A DNA stretch of 64,000 nucleotides. Origin: Parapristionchus giblindavisi. Its lineage: Eukaryota; Nematoda; Chromadorea; Rhabditida; Diplogasteridae. Both the position numbers and the translations under genes were made by a program. Numbering within the stretch: the stretch's first letter is position 1; the number at the start of each line of letters is the position of its first letter. Where the stretch lies: assembly GCA_943737045.1 (NCBI GenBank), contig CALSFV010000029.1, positions 620,001 through 684,000 of the forward strand. Reading direction: 5' to 3'. Below are positions 53,032-64,000 of this stretch, piece by piece. The notes under the pieces are model-generated. The model did not search any database. It was not told the DNA's origin and worked only from the letters and a program-made list of their open reading frames with translations.

Positions 53032-54960
53032 TGATCAAATCAGAGTAAAAGCTACTTTCGTACTTCGGTCATTATAGCCGCTGTAAAATATTACCGATCG
53101 ACATGACGTGAAGTGTGTTACATTCAGAATTTTTTGCTCTATCACATAGCATATCACTCGATAAGGATAGTTGATAATTTGACTTGTTACAAATTGTTTT
53201 GCGCCAAAAAGCAGAGAGAATAGGAAGATAATTTGGCATTTTGAACGTACAGACATAGTGGAGAAGCGCATCTTATTCAGATTTTTTTCGGTCTTTCATA
53301 TGGTATATGACACGAGGGGTATCCTTGCTATTTTCATATTTCTCAAGTTATTTTGATCAAATCAGAGTAAAAGCTACTTTCGTACTTCGGTCATTATAGC
53401 CGTTGTAAAATATTACCGATCGACATGACGTGAAGTGTGTTACATTCAGAATTTTTTGCTCTATCGCATAGTATATCACTCGATAAGGATAGTTGATAAT
53501 TTGACTTGTTACAAATTGTTTTGCGCCAAAAAGCAGAGAGAATGGGAAGATAATTTTGCATTTTGAACGTACAGACATAGTGGAGAAGCGCATCTTATTC
53601 AGATTTTTTCGGTCTTTCATATGGTATATGACGCGATAGGTATCCTTGCCATTTTCATATTTCTCAAGTTATTTTGATCAAATCAGAGTAAAAGCTACTT
53701 TCGTACTTCGGTCATTATAGCCGCTGTAAAATATTACCGATCGACATGACGTGAAGTGTGTTACATTCAGAATTTTTTGCTCTATCACATAGCATATCAC
53801 TCGATAAGGATAGTTGATAATTTGACTTGTTACAAATTGTTTTGCGCCAAAAAGCAGAGAGAATAGGAAGATAATTTGGCATTTTGAACGTACAGACATA
53901 GTGGAGAAGCGCATCTTATTCAGATTTTTTTCGGTCTTTCATATGGTATATGACACGAGGGGTATCCTTGCTATTTTCATATTTCTCAAGTTATTTTGAT
54001 CAAATCAGAGTAAAAGCTACTTTCGTACTTCGGTCATTATAGCCGTTGTAAAATATTACCGATCGACATGACGTGAAGTGTGTTACATTCAGAATTTTTT
54101 GCTCTATCACATAGTATATCACTCGATAAGGATAGTTGATAATTTGACTTGTTACAAATTGTTTTGCGCCAAAAAGCAGAGAGAATGGGAAGATAATTTT
54201 GCATTTTGAACGTACAGACATAGTGGAGAAGCGCATCTTATTCAGATTTTTTCGGTCTTTCATATGGTATATGACGCGATAGGTATCCTTGCCATTTTCA
54301 TATTTCTCAAGTTATTTTGATCAAATCAGAGTAAAAGCTACTTTCGTACTTCGGTCATTATAGCCGCTGTAAAATATTACCGATCGACATGACGTGAAGT
54401 GTGTTACATTCAGAATTTTTTGCTCTATCACATAGTATATCACTCGATAAGGATAGTTGATAATTTGACTTGTTACAAATTGTTTTGCGCCAAAAAGCAG
54501 AGAGAATAGGAAGATAATTTGGCATTTTGAACGTACAGACATAGTGGAGAAGCGCATCTTATTCAGATTTTTTTCGGTCTTTCATATGGTATATGACACG
54601 AGGGGTATCCTTGCTATTTTCATATTTCTCAAGTTATTTTGATCAAATCAGAGTAAAAGCTACTTTCGTACTTCGGTCATTATAGCCGTTGTAAAATATT
54701 ACCGATCGACATGACGTGAAGTGTGTTACATTCAGAATTTTTTGCTCTATCACATAGTATATCACTCGATAAGGATAGTTGATAATTTGACTTGTTACAA
54801 ATTGTTTTGCGCCAAAAAGCAGAGAGAATGGGAAGATAATTTTGCATTTTGAACGTACAGACATAGTGGAGAAGCGCATCTTATTCAGATTTTTTCGGTC
54901 TTTCATATGGTATATGACGCGATAGGTATCCTTGCCATTTTCATATTTCTCAAGTTATTT
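53032..54960. repeat. Dimer higher-order repeat, 643 bp, three copies
   Basis: Units begin at 53032, 53675 and 54318; the block is exactly 3 x 643 bp. Each dimer pairs a monomer with GATAATTTGGCATTTTG and a seven-T run with one carrying AGCCGTTG and GACGCGATAGG. The first two have CATAGCATATCAC, the third CATAGTATATCAC. Confidence 0.85.
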
Positions 54961-57900
54961 TGATCAAATCAGAGTAAAAGCTACTTTCGTACTTCGGTCA
55001 TTATAGCCGCTGTAAAATATTACCGATCGACATGACGTGAAGTGTGTTACATTCAGAATTTTTTGCTCTATCACATAGTATATCACTCGATAAGGATAGT
55101 TGATAATTTGACTTGTTACAAATTGTTTTGCGCCAAAAAGCAGAGAGAATGGGAAGATAATTTTGCATTTTGAACGTACAGACATAGTGGAGAAGCGCAT
55201 CTTATTCAGATTTTTTCGGTCTTTCATATGGTATATGACACGATAGGTATCCTTGCCATTTTCATATTTCTCAAGTTATTTTGATCAAATCAGAGTAAAA
55301 GCTACTTTCGTACTTCGGTCATTATAGCCGCTGTAAAATATTACCGATCGACATGACCTGAAGGGTGTTACATTCAGAATTTTTTGCTCTATCACATAGT
55401 ATATCACTCGATAAGGATAGTTGACAATTTGACATGTTACAAATTGTTTTGCACCAAAAAGCAGAGAGAATGGGAAGATAATTTTGCATTTTGAACGTAC
55501 AGACATAGTGGAGAAGCGCATCTTATTCAGATTTTTTCGGTCTTTCATATGGTATATGGCACGATAGGTATCCTTGCCATTTTCATATTTCTCAAGTTAT
55601 TTTGATCAAATCAGAGTAAAAGCTACTTTCGTACTTCGGTCATTATAGCCGCTGTAAAATATTGCCGATCGACATGACCTGAAGTGTGTTACATTCAGAA
55701 TTTTTTGCTCTATCACATAGTATATCACTCGATAAGGATAGTTGACAATTTGACTTGTTACAAATTGTTTTGCACCAAAAAGCAGAGAGAACGGGAAGAT
55801 AATTTTGCATTTTGAACGTACTGACATAGTGGAGAAGTGCATCTTATTCAGATTTTTTCGCTCTTTCATATGGTATATGACACGATGGGTATCCTTGCCA
55901 TTTTCATATTTCTCAAGTTATTTTGATCAAATCAGAGTAAAAGCTACTTTCGTACTTCGGTCATTATAGCCGCTGTAAAATATTACCGATCGACATGACC
56001 TGAAGTGTGTTACATTCAGAATTTTTTGCTCTATCACATAGTATATCACTCGATAAGGATAGTTGACAATTTGACTTGTTACAAATTGTTTTGCACCAAA
56101 AAGCAGAGAGAACGGGAAGATAATTTTGCATTTTGAACGTACTGACATAGTGGAGAAGCGCATCTTATTCAGATTTTTTCGCTCTTTCATATGGTATATG
56201 ACACGATGGGTATCCTTGCCATTTTCATATTTCTCAAGTTATTTTGATCAAATCAGAGTAAAAGCTACTTTCGTACTTCGGTCATTATAGCCGCTGTAAA
56301 ATATTACCGATCGACATGACCTGAAGTGTGTTACATTCAGAATTTTTTGCTCTATCACATAGTATATCACTCGATAAGGATAGTTGACAATTTGACTTGT
56401 TACAAATTGTTTTGCACCAAAAAGCAGAGAGAACGGGAAGATAATTTTGCATTTTGAACGTACTGACATAGTGGAGAAGCGCATCTTATTCAGATTTTTT
56501 CGCTCTTTCATATGGTATATGACACGATGGGTATCCTTGCCATTTTCATATTTCTCAAGTTATTTTGATCAAATCAGAGTAAAAGCTACTTTCGTACTTC
56601 GGTCATTATAGCCGCTGTAAAATATTACCGATCGACATGACCTGAAGTGTGTTACATTCAGAATTTTTTGCTCTATCACATAGTATATCACTCGATAAGG
56701 ATAGTTGACAATTTGACTTGTTACAAATTGTTTTGCGCCAAAAAGCAGAGAGAATAGGAAGATAATTTTGCATTTTGAACGTACAGACATAGTGGAGAAG
56801 CGCATCTTATTCAGATTTTTTCGGTCTTTCATATGGTATATGACACGATAGGTATCCTTGCCATTTTCATATTTCTCAAGTTATTTTGATCAAATCAGAG
56901 TAAAAGCTACTTTCGTACTTCGGTCATTATAGCCGCTGTAAAATATTACCGATCGACATGACCTGAAGTGTGTTACATTCAGAATTTTTTGCTCTATCAC
57001 ATAGTATATCACTCGATAAGGATAGTTGACAATTTGACTTGTTACAAATTGTTTTGCACCAAAAAGCAGAGAGAACGGGAAGATAATTTTGCATTTTGAA
57101 CGTACTGACATAGTGGAGAAGCGCATCTTATTCAGATTTTTTCGCTCTTTCATATGGTATATGACACGATGGGTATCCTTGCCATTTTCATATTTCTCAA
57201 GTTATTTTGATCAAATCAGAGTAAAAGCTACTTTCGTACTTCGGTCATTATAGCCGCTGTAAAATATTACCGATCGACATGACCTGAAGTGTGTTACATT
57301 CAGAATTTTTTGCTCTATCACATAGTATATCACTCGATAAGGATAGTTGACAATTTGACTTGTTACAAATTGTTTTGCACCAAAAAGCAGAGAGAACGGG
57401 AAGATAATTTTGCATTTTGAACGTACTGACATAGTGGAGAAGCGCATCTTATTCAGATTTTTTCGCTCTTTCATATGGTATATGACACGATGGGTATCCT
57501 TGCCATTTTCATATTTCTCAAGTTATTTTGATCAAATCAGAGTAAAAGCTACTTTCGTACTTCGGTCATTATAGCCGCTGTAAAATATTACCGATCGACA
57601 TGACCTGAAGTGTGTTACATTCAGAATTTTTTGCTCTATCACATAGTATATCACTCGATAAGGATAGTTGACAATTTGACTTGTTACAAATTGTTTTGCG
57701 CCAAAAAGCAGAGAGAATAGGAAGATAATTTTGCATTTTGAACGTACAGACATAGTGGAGAAGCGCATCTTATTCAGATTTTTTCGGTCTTTCATATGGT
57801 ATATGACACGATAGGTATCCTTGCCATTTTCATATTTCTCAAGTTATTTTGATCAAATCAGAGTAAAAGCTACTTTCGTACTTCGGTCATTATAGCCGCT

Positions 57901-59454
57901 GTAAAATATTACCGATCGACATGACGTGAAGTGTGTTACATTCAGAATTTTTTGCTCTATCACATAGTATATCACTCGATAAGGATAGTTGATAATTTGA
58001 CTTGTTACAAATTGTTTTGCGCCAAAAAGCAGAGAGAATGGGAAGATAATTTTGCATTTTGAACGTACAGACATAGTGGAGAAGCGCATCTTATTCAGAT
58101 TTTTTCGGTCTTTCATATGGTATATGACACGATAGGTATCCTTGCCATTTTCATATTTCTCAAGTTATTTTGATCAAATCAGAGTAAAAGCTACTTTCGT
58201 ACTTCGGTCATTATAGCCGCTGTAAAATATTACCGATCGACATGACCTGAAGTGTGTTACATTCAGAATTTTTTGCTCTATCACATAGTATATCACTCGA
58301 TAAGGATAGTTGACAATTTGACTTGTTACAAATTGTTTTGCACCAAAAAGCAGAGAGAACGGGAAGATAATTTTGCATTTTGAACGTACTGACATAGTGG
58401 AGAAGCGCATCTTATTCAGATTTTTTCGCTCTTTCATATGGTATATGACACGATGGGTATCCTTGCCATTTTCATATTTCTCAAGTTATTTTGATCAAAT
58501 CAGAGTAAAAGCTACTTTCGTACTTCGGTCATTATAGCCGCTGTAAAATATTACCGATCGACATGACCTGAAGTGTGTTACATTCAGAATTTTTTGCTCT
58601 ATCACATAGTATATCACTCGATAAGGATAGTTGACAATTTGACTTGTTACAAATTGTTTTGCGCCAAAAAGCAGAGAGAATAGGAAGATAATTTTGCATT
58701 TTGAACGTACAGACATAGTGGAGAAGCGCATCTTATTCAGATTTTTTCGGTCTTTCATATGGTATATGACACGATAGGTATCCTTGCCATTTTCATATTT
58801 CTCAAGTTATTTTGATCAAATCAGAGTAAAAGCTACTTTCGTACTTCGGTCATTATAGCCGCTGTAAAATATTACCGATCGACATGACGTGAAGTGTGTT
58901 ACATTCAGAATTTTTTGCTCTATCACATAGTATATCACTCGATAAGGATAGTTGATAATTTGACTTGTTACAAATTGTTTTGCGCCAAAAAGCAGAGAGA
59001 ATGGGAAGATAATTTTGCATTTTGAACGTACAGACATAGTGGAGAAGCGCATCTTATTCAGATTTTTTCGGTCTTTCATATGGTATATGACACGATAGGT
59101 ATCCTTGCCATTTTCATATTTCTCAAGTTATTTTGATCAAATCAGAGTAAAAGCTACTTTCGTACTTCGGTCATTATAGCCGCTGTAAAATATTACCGAT
59201 CGACATGACCTGAAGTGTGTTACATTCAGAATTTTTTGCTCTATCACATAGTATATCACTCGATAAGGATAGTTGACAATTTGACTTGTTACAAATTGTT
59301 TTGCACCAAAAAGCAGAGAGAACGGGAAGATAATTTTGCATTTTGAACGTACAGACATAGTGGAGAAGCGCATCTTATTCAGATTTTTTCGCTCTTTCAT
59401 ATGGTATATGACACGATGGGTATCCTTGCCATTTTCATATTTCTCAAGTTATTT
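54961..59454. repeat. Trimer higher-order repeats, 963 bp, in two registers
   Basis: Monomers with GTACTGACATAGTGG and CGCTCTTTC (type E) and monomers with GAGAATAGGAAG (type L) form the order E-E-L at 55924-57849, repeated twice with a 963-bp step. The order becomes E-L-G, where G is a GACGTGAAG monomer, at 57208-59133, again twice. The two registers overlap, which shows successive rounds of block duplication. No gene is visible. Confidence 0.75.
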
Positions 59455-62400
59455 TGATCAAATCAGAGTAAAAGCTACTTTCGTACTTCGGTCATTATAG
59501 CCGCTGTAAAATATTGCCGATCGACATGACCTGAAGTGTGTTACATTCAGAATTTTTTGTTCTATCACATAGTATTTCACTCGACAAGTATAGTTGACAA
59601 TTTGACTTGTTACAAATTGTTTTGCACCAAAAAGCAGAGAGAACGGGAAGATAATTTTGCATTTTGAACGTACAGACATAGTGGAGAAGCGCATCTTTTT
59701 CAGATTTTTTTTGTCTTTCATATGGTATATGACACGAGGGGTATCCTTGCTATTTTCATATTTCTCAAGTTATTTTGATCAAATCAGAGTAAAAGCTACT
59801 TTCGTACTTCGGTCATTATAGCCGCTGTAAAATATTACCGATCGACATGACCTGAAGTGTGTTACATTCAGAATTTTTTGTTCTATCACATAGTATTTCA
59901 CTCGACAAGTATAGTTGACAATTTGACTTGTTACAAATTGTTTTGCACCAAAAAGCAGAGAGAACGGGAAGATAATTTTGCATTTTGAACGTACAGACAT
60001 AGTGGAGAAGCGCATCTTTTTCAGGTTTTTTTGGTCTTTCATATGGTATATGACACGAGGGGTATCCTTGCCATTTTCATATTTCTCAAGTTATTTTGAT
60101 CAAATCAGAGTAAAAGCTACTTTCGTACTTCGGTCATTATAGCCGCTGTAAAATATTACCGATCGACATGACCTGAAGTGTGTTACATTCAGAATTTTTT
60201 GTTCTATCACATAGTATTTCACTCGACAAGTATAGTTGACAATTTGACTTGTTACAAATTGTTTTGCACCAAAAAGCAGAGAGAACGGGAAGATAATTTT
60301 GCATTTTGAACGTACAGACATAGTGGAGAAGCGCATCTTATTCAGATTTTTTCGGTCTTTCATATGGTATATGACACGATAGGTATCCTTGCCATTTTCA
60401 TATTTCTCTAGTTATTTTGATCAAATCAGAGTAAAAGCTACTTTCGTACTTCGGTCATTATAGCCGCTGTAAAATATTACCGATCGACATGACCTGAAGT
60501 GTGTTACATTCAGAATTTTTTGTTCTATCACATAGTATTTCACTCGACAAGTATAGTTGACAATTTGACTTGTTACAAATTGTTTTGCACCAAAAAGCAG
60601 AGAGAACGGGAAGATAATTTTGCATTTTGAACGTACAGACATAGTGGAGAAGCGCATCTTTTTCAGATTTTTTTTGTCTTTCATATGGTATATGACACGA
60701 GGGGTATCCTTGCTATTTTCATATTTCTCAAGTTATTTTGATCAAATCAGAGTAAAAGCTACTTTCGTACTTCGGTCATTATAGCCGCTGTAAAATATTA
60801 CCGATCGACATGACCTGAAGTGTGTTACATTCAGAATTTTTTGTTCTATCACATAGTATTTCACTCGACAAGTATAGTTGACAATTTGACTTGTTACAAA
60901 TTGTTTTGCACCAAAAAGCAGAGAGAACGGGAAGATAATTTTGCATTTTGAACGTACAGACATAGTGGAGAAGCGCATCTTTTTCAGATTTTTTTTGTCT
61001 TTCATATGGTATATGACACGAGGGGTATCCTTGCTATTTTCATATTTCTCAAGATATTTTGATCAAATCAGAGTAAAAGCTACTTTCGTACTTCGGTCAT
61101 TATAGCCGCTGTAAAATATTACCGATCGACATGACCTGAAGTGTGTTACATTCAGAATTTTTTGTTCTATCACATAGTATTTCACTCGACAAGTATAGTT
61201 GACAATTTGACTTGTTACAAATTGTTTTGCACCAAAAAGCAGAGAGAACGGGAAGATAATTTTGCATTTTGAACGTACAGACATAGTGGAGAAGCGCATC
61301 TTTTTCAGATTTTTTTGGTCTTTCATATGGTATATGACACGAGGGGTATCCTTGCCATTTTCATATTTCTCAAGTTTTTTTGATCAAATCAGAGTAAAAG
61401 CTACTTTCGTACTTCGGTCATTATAGCCGCTGTAAAATATTACCGATCGACATGACCTGAAGTGTGTTACATTCAGAATTTTTTGCTCTATCACATAGTA
61501 TATCACTCGATAAGGATAGTTGACAATTTGACTTGTTACAAATTGTTTTGCACCAAAAAGCAGAGAGAACGGGAAGATAATTTTGCATTTTGAACGTACT
61601 GACATAGTGGAGAAGCGCATCTTATTCAGATTTTTTCGGTCTTTCATATGGTATATGACACGATAGGTATCCTTGCCATTTTCATATTTCTCAAGTTATT
61701 TTGATCAAATCAGAGTAAAAAGCCACTTTCGTACTTCGGTCATTATAGCCGCTGTAAAATATTACCGATCGACATGACCTGAAGTGTGTTACATTCAGAA
61801 TTTTTTGTTCTATCACATAGTATATCACTCGATAAGGATAGTTGACAATTTGACTTGTTACAAATTGTTTTGCACCAAAAAGCAGAGAGAACGGGAAGAT
61901 AATTTTGCATTTTGAACGTACTGACATAGTGGAGAAGCGCATCTTATTCAGATTTTTTCGCTCTTTCATATGGTATATGACACGATGGGTATCCTTGCCA
62001 TTTTCATATTTCTCAAGTTATTTTGATCAAATCAGAGTAAAAGCTACTTTCGTACTTCGGTCATTATAGCCGCTGTAAAATATTACCGATCGACATGACC
62101 TGAAGTGTGTTACATTCAGAATTTTTTGTTCTATCACATAGTATTTCACTCGACAAGTATAGTTGACAATTTGACTTGTTACAAATTGTTTTGCACCAAA
62201 AAGCAGAGAGAACGGGAAGATAATTTTGCATTTTGAACGTACAGACATAGTGGAGAAGCGTATCTTTTTCAGATTTTTTTTGTCTTTCATATGGTATATG
62301 ACACGAGGGGTATCCTTGCTATTTTCATATTTCTCAAGTTATTTTGATCAAATCAGAGTAAAAGCTACTTTCGTACTTCGGTCATTATAGCCGCTGTAAA

Positions 62401-64000
62401 ATATTACCGATCGACATGACCTGAAGTGTGTTACATTCAGAATTTTTTGTTCTATCACATAGTATTTCACTCGACAAGTATAGTTGACAATTTGACTTGT
62501 TACAAATTGTTTTGCACCAAAAAGCAGAGAGAACGGGAAGATAATTTTGCATTTTGAACGTACAGACATAGTGGAGAAGCGCATCTTATTCAGATTTTTT
62601 CGGTCTTTCATATGGTATATGACACGATAGGTATCCTTGCCATTTTCATATTTCTCTAGTTATTTTGATCAAATCAGAGTAAAAGCTACTTTCGTACTTC
62701 GGTCATTATAGCCGCTGTAAAATATTACCGATCGACATGACCTGAAGTGTGTTACATTCAGAATTTTTTGTTCTATCACATAGTATTTCACTCGACAAGT
62801 ATAGTTGACAATTTGACTTGTTACAAATTGTTTTGCACCAAAAAGCAGAGAGAACGGGAAGATAATTTTGCATTTTGAACGTACAGACATAGTAGAGAAG
62901 CGCATCTTATTCAGATTTTTTCGGTCTTTCATATGGTATATGACACGATAGGTATCCTTGCCATTTTCATATTTCTCTAGTTATTTTGATCAAATCAGAG
63001 TAAAAGCTACTTTCGTACTTCGGTCATTATAGCCGCTGTAAAATATTACCGATCGACATGACCTGAAGTGTGTTACATTCAGAATTTTTTGTTCTATCAC
63101 ATAGTATTTCACTCGACAAGTATAGTTGACAATTTGACTTGTTACAAATTGTTTTGCACCAAAAAGCAGAGAGAACGGGAAGATAATTTTGCATTTTGAA
63201 CGTACAGACATAGTGGAGAAGCGCATCTTTTTCAGATTTTTTTTGTCTTTCATATGGTATATGACACGAGGGGTATCCTTGCTATTTTCATATTTCTCAA
63301 GTTATTTTGATCAAATCAGAGTAAAAGCTACTTTCGTACTTCGGTCATTATAGCCGCTGTAAAATATTACCGATCGACATGACCTGAAGTGTGTTACATT
63401 CAGAATTTTTTGTTCTATCACATAGTATTTCACTCGACAAGTATAGTTGACAATTTGACTTGTTACAAATTGTTTTGCACCAAAAAGCAGAGAGAACGGG
63501 AAGATAATTTTGCATTTTGAACGTACAGACATAGTGGAGAAGCGCATCTTTTTCAGATTTTTTTTGTCTTTCATATGGTATATGACACGAGGGGTATCCT
63601 TGCTATTTTCATATTTCTCAAGTTATTTTGATCAAATCAGCGTAAAAGCTACTTTCGTACTTCGGTCATTATAGCCGCTGTAAAATATTGCCGATCGACA
63701 TGACCTGAAGTGTGTTACATTCAGAATTTTTTGCTCTATCACATAGTATATCACTCGATAAGGATAGTTGACAATTTGACTTGTTACAAATTGTTTTGCA
63801 CCAAAAAGCAGAGAGAACGGGAAGATAATTTTGCATTTTGAACGTACAGACATAGTGGAGAAGCGCATCTTTTTCAGATTTTTTTGGTCTTTCATATGGT
63901 ATATGACACGAGGGGTATCCTTGCCATTTTCATATTTCTCAAGTTATTTTGATCAAATCAGAGTAAAAGCTACTTTCGTACTTCGGTCATTATAGCCGCT
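59455..64000. repeat. Distinct right-hand satellite subfamily in an eight-monomer repeat, 2569 bp
   Basis: Most monomers here share TTGTTCTATCACATAG, GTATTTCACTCGACAAG and often ATCTTTTTCAGATT, a set absent from the left 59 kb. Monomers at 59455, 60097, 60418, 60739 and 61060 recur 2569 bp later at 62024, 62666, 62987, 63308 and 63629. Two monomers at 61381 and 61702 are of the common type; the second has an extra A (GTAAAAAGCC), making it 322 bp. The second position of the repeat differs between copies, so the repetition is not perfect. Confidence 0.75.
61381..61701. repeat. Representative satellite monomer showing two diverged half-units
   Basis: This monomer begins at TGATCA and the next one begins at 61702. 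Inside it the motif ATTCAG followed by a T-run occurs twice, at 61471 and at 61624, 153 bp apart; the remaining distance around the period is 168 bp. The sequences after the two motifs align. TATATCACTCGATA in the first half matches TATATGACACGATA in the second at 12 of 14 positions, and the flanks (GACATGACCTGAAGTG / GACATAGTGGAGAAGCG, then TTACATTCAG / TTATTCAG) also line up. The 321-bp monomer is therefore best read as an old duplication of a unit of about 160 bp that diverged before the dimer was amplified. Confidence 0.8.

Larger units (their letters stand above)
1..64000. repeat. 321-bp satellite DNA tandem array filling the window
   Basis: Every part of the window except the seven insertions listed separately is a head-to-tail repeat of one monomer. 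TGATCA landmarks fall at 81, 402, 723, 1044, 1364, 1685 and 2006, giving steps of 321 with occasional 320, and the same spacing holds to the end (61381 to 61702). All monomers have the same orientation. They differ by a limited set of shared substitutions and 1-bp indels, such as six or seven T after the ATTCAGA motif, or CAATTTGAC versus CCATTTTGAC. That pattern is the signature of concerted evolution. The composition is AT-rich, and no transposase, repeat-spacer structure or host gene lies in the monomer. A centromeric or pericentromeric role is inference. The period, orientation and homogeneity are directly visible. Confidence 0.98.

Noticed and set aside
405..63895. A minus-strand frame of 75-92 codons recurring once per monomer through most of the array
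   Set aside because: The frame is broken in many monomers by 1-bp indels and by a stop from the TTTTTTACTC variant (for example near 7567, 8530, 26212 and 34149). Variation is not biased to silent sites as far as I can see, and 321 being divisible by three explains its persistence. It is a by-product of repeat homogeneity.
1..64000. CRISPR array
   Set aside because: Tandem units are contiguous, long and nearly identical, with no unique spacers between short repeats.
1..64000. CENP-B box
   Set aside because: The TTCG-containing segments (such as CTTTCGTACTTCGGTC) do not match the spacing of the mammalian CENP-B box, so none is claimed.
1..64000. tRNA, rRNA, riboswitch or bacterial promoter features
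   Set aside because: No tRNA or rRNA-like segment was recognised; AT-rich promoter-like strings recur in every monomer and carry no information.

Overview
The window is a single, very long tandem satellite array from a eukaryote, probably an animal. No host gene was found. From end to end it repeats an AT-rich monomer of 321 bp (variants of 320 and 322 bp), roughly 190 copies in one orientation. Each monomer can be phased on a TGATCA palindrome (for example at 402, 723 and 1044) and also carries a CGATCG palindrome. The monomer is itself an old, diverged dimer of two half-units of about 153 and 168 bp, each near nucleosome-repeat size. A multi-kilobase homogenised satellite interrupted by a Polinton/Maverick-like fragment and a non-LTR retrotransposon tail points to pericentromeric or other heterochromatic DNA of an invertebrate-like genome. 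The species cannot be named from sequence alone.

Layout by higher-order repeat (HOR): 1-722 edge monomers; 723-3287 a 4-monomer HOR (1282 bp); 3288-6821 mixed; 6822-10673 three-monomer HOR (963 bp) and recombinants; 10674-12920 mixed, including a block matching 3890-4890; 12921-14846 dimers; 15168-22882 a 7-monomer HOR of 2250 bp, about 3.4 copies; 22883-34800 a mosaic region carrying three copies of a 109-bp retrotransposon tail; 34801-40072 mixed; 40073-53031 the region with four copies of an 847-bp Polinton-like insertion; 53032-54960 dimers (643 bp x 3); 54961-59454 trimer HORs; 59455-64000 a distinct subfamily in an 8-monomer HOR (2569 bp).

The only convincing coding sequence is in the four Polinton-like insertions (40073-40919, 42702-43548, 50474-51320, 52138-52984). 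On the minus strand each carries the 3' end of one small protein gene and, overlapping it by ATGA, a second gene encoding a 200-residue protein with Pro-rich, acidic, Lys/Arg-rich and AT-hook-like segments. The 3' end of the second gene is cut off, and its last five codons and stop come from an inverted scrap of satellite. All four copies share both breakpoints, so one insertion event was later amplified with the satellite. The second passenger (27105-27213, 30757-30865, 34410-34518) has a short tail motif typical of LINE polyproteins, a heptamer tail and a 7-bp target duplication. It was also inserted once and then amplified.

There is no operon logic beyond the two overlapping Polinton-type frames. 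The interest lies in how mobile-element fragments were captured, rearranged and spread through a satellite array.
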